The position numbers and the translations under genes were made by a program. The notes beneath the pieces were generated by a model that saw only the letters and a list, made by a program, of their open reading frames with translations, searched no databases and was not told the DNA's origin. A DNA stretch of 7,954 bases from Trueperaceae bacterium (GTDB lineage: Bacteria > Deinococcota > Deinococci > Deinococcales > Trueperaceae). Of the stretch, positions 6,730 to 7,954 are shown in pieces. The stretch is from the NCBI GenBank assembly GCA_003567075.1, contig PXAU01000267.1, positions 1 through 7,954 of the forward strand, given 5' to 3'. Each line of letters opens with the position of its first letter. The stretch's first letter is position 1.

Positions 6730-7124
6730 ACACGAACGTCATCGTGTACGCCTTCGACGTCGGCAACGAGCGGAAACGCTCCATCGCGCTCGAGCTCCTC
6801 GGCGACGCTTCGCTCCAGCTGGTCGTGAGCGCGCAGGTCCTGAACGAGTTCTAGTGGACCGTCACGCGCAAACTCGAACCGCCGTTGGACACCGAAGCGG
6901 CACACGACGTCGTCCGGTACCTCTCAGAGGGTGACGTCGTGCCGATCGACGCCAGCCTCGTCGACGTATTGATCACGCTCGCGCGCCAGCACCGGCTCGC
7001 CGTGTGGGACGCAGCGATCCTCGCCGCCGCGCAGCGTTCGGGGTGCAGTGAGCTCCTCACCGAGGACCTGAACGACGGCGCGATCATCGAGGGCGTCAGG
7101 GTACGGACCCCGTTCCAGGCGTGA
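6714..7124 (+). pseudogene. vapC: VapC-type PIN-domain toxin interrupted by an in-frame amber codon
   Basis: This is a PIN-domain ribonuclease toxin of 136 codons plus stop. Start TTG 6714 is backed by GAGGAG (6700-6705) eight bases upstream and overlaps vapB by 16 bases. It reads MASFVDTNVIVYAFD, then after about 30 residues VVSAQVLNEF, then TAG at 6852-6854 (codon 47). The same frame continues directly as WTVTRKL, with VWDAAILAAA and LLTEDLNDG, to TGA 7122-7124. All four expected acidic residues are present: Asp6, Glu45, Asp99 and Asp118. Homologues often have an aromatic residue after NEF, so a TAC or TAT codon probably became TAG. Nothing else is damaged, so the mutation is recent, a sequencing error, or read through. 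The 46-residue product would lack two catalytic acids and should be inactive. A downstream restart would lack Asp6 and Glu45. Confidence 0.88.
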
Positions 7125-7173
7125 GCGCCGAGGCATCGACGCGCGCGCCGAGCGCTGCGACATCGAACCGCGC

Positions 7174-7857
7174 TCAGCGCCGCGCGACGAAGACGTACTC
7201 CGTGCTGTCGTCCGTGAGCGGCTCGCGCTCGAAGCCGCCGTACAGTGCCTCGAGCTGCAGCCCCGCCACATCGAGCAGGCCTAGCCACTCGTTCTTCGTC
7301 GCCCACCACAACGAGCTCGTGCCGCCGCCGTCGAGCAACAGGTCGATGCGGTTGTCCCCGACCGCGTAGCGCACCGTGTGCGGCAGGGGCCCCTCATGCC
7401 GCACGCCATCGACGCGAATCGCCACCCGATGGTCGAAGGCGAAGGCGTTCCAGGCGAAGCGCCCGCCCGGTCGCAGTGACGCGGCCACGCGCTCGAACAC
7501 CCGCCGCCGGTCGGCCCACGTGCGCAGGTGCAGCAGCGCCCGGAAGGGGCAGTAGATCAGCGCCGCCGGCTCGCGCAGGGCGAGGTCGCGCATGTCGCCC
7601 TCGACGAGCGTCAGGTCGACGCCCGCCTCTGCGGCGTGCGCACGCGCCTGACGCAGCATCCCCGGCGAAGCGTCGATGCCGACCACGGGGCGCCCGGTCG
7701 CGAGCGCGACCGGGATCGCGACGCGCCCGGTCCCCACCGCGAGCTCGACGATCGGCCCGTCAGCCTCGCGCGCCAGACCGACGTAGAAGGGGACGTCGGC
7801 CGTTGTGTCGGCCGCCCATGCGTCGTAGCGCTCCGAGAAGGCCTCGTCCCAGCTCAT
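7174..7857 (-). CDS. Class I SAM-dependent methyltransferase
   Basis: This is a 227-residue Rossmann-fold methyltransferase. Motif I is IVELAVGTGR (36-45), the glycine loop that holds S-adenosylmethionine. The acidic residue for the ribose is Asp62 in GIDASPGML. GDMRDL (87-92) contacts the adenine. CPFRALLHL (103-111) and LRPGGRF (128-134) follow as the usual post-motif strand and helix. The C-terminal part (about 140-227) has mixed strands ending EYVFVARR, as in the YdaC/UbiE-like small-molecule group. It has no signal or membrane segment. The target molecule is not known. An ATG three codons upstream (7866) is possible. I prefer ATG 7857 (MSWDEAF) because TACGAT lies seven bases before it and overlaps the 7866 ATG, so a leaderless transcript could not use the earlier one. 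The gene converges on vapC with a 49-bp gap. Confidence 0.85.
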   Translation of the reverse strand: MSWDEAFSERYDAWAADTTADVPFYVGLAREADGPIVELAVGTGRVAIPVALATGRPVVGIDASPGMLRQARAHAAEAGVDLTLVEGDMRDLALREPAALIYCPFRALLHLRTWADRRRVFERVAASLRPGGRFAWNAFAFDHRVAIRVDGVRHEGPLPHTVRYAVGDNRIDLLLDGGGTSSLWWATKNEWLGLLDVAGLQLEALYGGFEREPLTDDSTEYVFVARR

Positions 7858-7864
7858 GCTGGCC

Positions 7865-7870
7865 ATCGTA
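7865..7870 (-). promoter_or_regulatory. -10 box TACGAT for a leaderless methyltransferase transcript
   Basis: On the minus strand TACGAT ends seven bases before ATG 7857. It includes the AT of the alternative start at 7866, so it favours the shorter protein. No Shine-Dalgarno sequence precedes 7857 and no -35 match is clear. Confidence 0.35.
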
Positions 7871-7915
7871 GGGCAGCGCGTACGCCTGAACTGCCACGCA
7901 GGAGCGCATCCGTCC

Positions 7916-7933
7916 TGACGGTCACGACCGTCA
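7916..7933. promoter_or_regulatory. Perfect inverted repeat, possible operator
   Basis: TGACGGTCACGACCGTCA consists of 7-bp arms around a CACG centre. It lies about 46 bases upstream of the proposed methyltransferase -10 box, where a dimeric regulator could bind. It could also be a short hairpin ending a gene to the right of the window. Function is unproven. Confidence 0.35.
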
Positions 7934-7954
7934 CGCCGTGGGCCACAGGGCGAA

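Noticed and set aside
7150..7180. Hairpin-like arms (GAGCGC/GCGCTC, or GCGCTG/CAGCGC) between vapC and the methyltransferase
   Set aside because: There are only six pairs with long loops, the pairings compete, and there is no T-run. Such stems are expected by chance at this GC content.
1..7891. The 10-mer ACGCCTGAAC occurs at 1-10 and again at 7882-7891
   Set aside because: It is too short to be a repeat or attachment site, and the flanking bases differ.

Overview
The window is GC-rich, and the real genes strongly prefer codons ending in G or C. It mixes Shine-Dalgarno starts (GAGG, GGAGG, GAGGAG) with starts that have a TANNNT box only 6-7 bases upstream, the pattern of leaderless transcripts. 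Together with the gene families (UPF0158, TauE/SafE exporter, a fused FTCD, VapBC), this suggests a high-GC actinobacterial-type genome, for example Actinomycetota such as Thermoleophilia. Chloroflexota is not excluded. No rRNA, tRNA, CRISPR array or insertion sequence was recognised.

Layout. Bases 1-834 (minus): a membrane-anchored serine hydrolase of the beta-lactamase/NylB family. It runs off the left edge and appears to have lost an internal segment and its frame near bases 60-100. Bases 835-1190: no intact gene, but a decayed HigA-like antitoxin fragment on the minus strand. Bases 1191-1661 (plus): a UPF0158 protein with a leaderless-type start. Bases 1662-1817: a convergent intergenic gap with a small GC hairpin. 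Bases 1818-3533 (minus): a bifunctional glutamate formimidoyltransferase/formimidoyl-THF cyclodeaminase whose ribosome-binding and start region is duplicated as a perfect 24-bp tandem repeat. Bases 3673-4464 (minus): a TauE/SafE exporter, leaderless-type. Bases 4465-4959: a divergent gap with a possible gene remnant, a promoter candidate and a leader of about 216 bases. Bases 4960-6375 (plus): an L-fucose/L-arabinose isomerase-type ketol-isomerase. Bases 6472-7124 (plus): a VapBC toxin-antitoxin pair whose toxin gene carries one in-frame amber codon. Bases 7174-7857 (minus): a class I SAM methyltransferase. Bases 7858-7954: its upstream region, with a perfect 7+4+7 inverted repeat.

The genes do not form one obvious pathway. 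FTCD is the last step of the formiminoglutamate branch of histidine breakdown and feeds one-carbon units into folate, but no other hut gene is present. The exporter and the isomerase are divergently transcribed, which may hint at a sugar or sulfonated-sugar function, but nothing else in the window supports this. The most striking theme is decay of accessory genes: a nonsense-mutated VapC, a HigA relic and a rearranged serine hydrolase. I did not find a convincing new multi-gene system.
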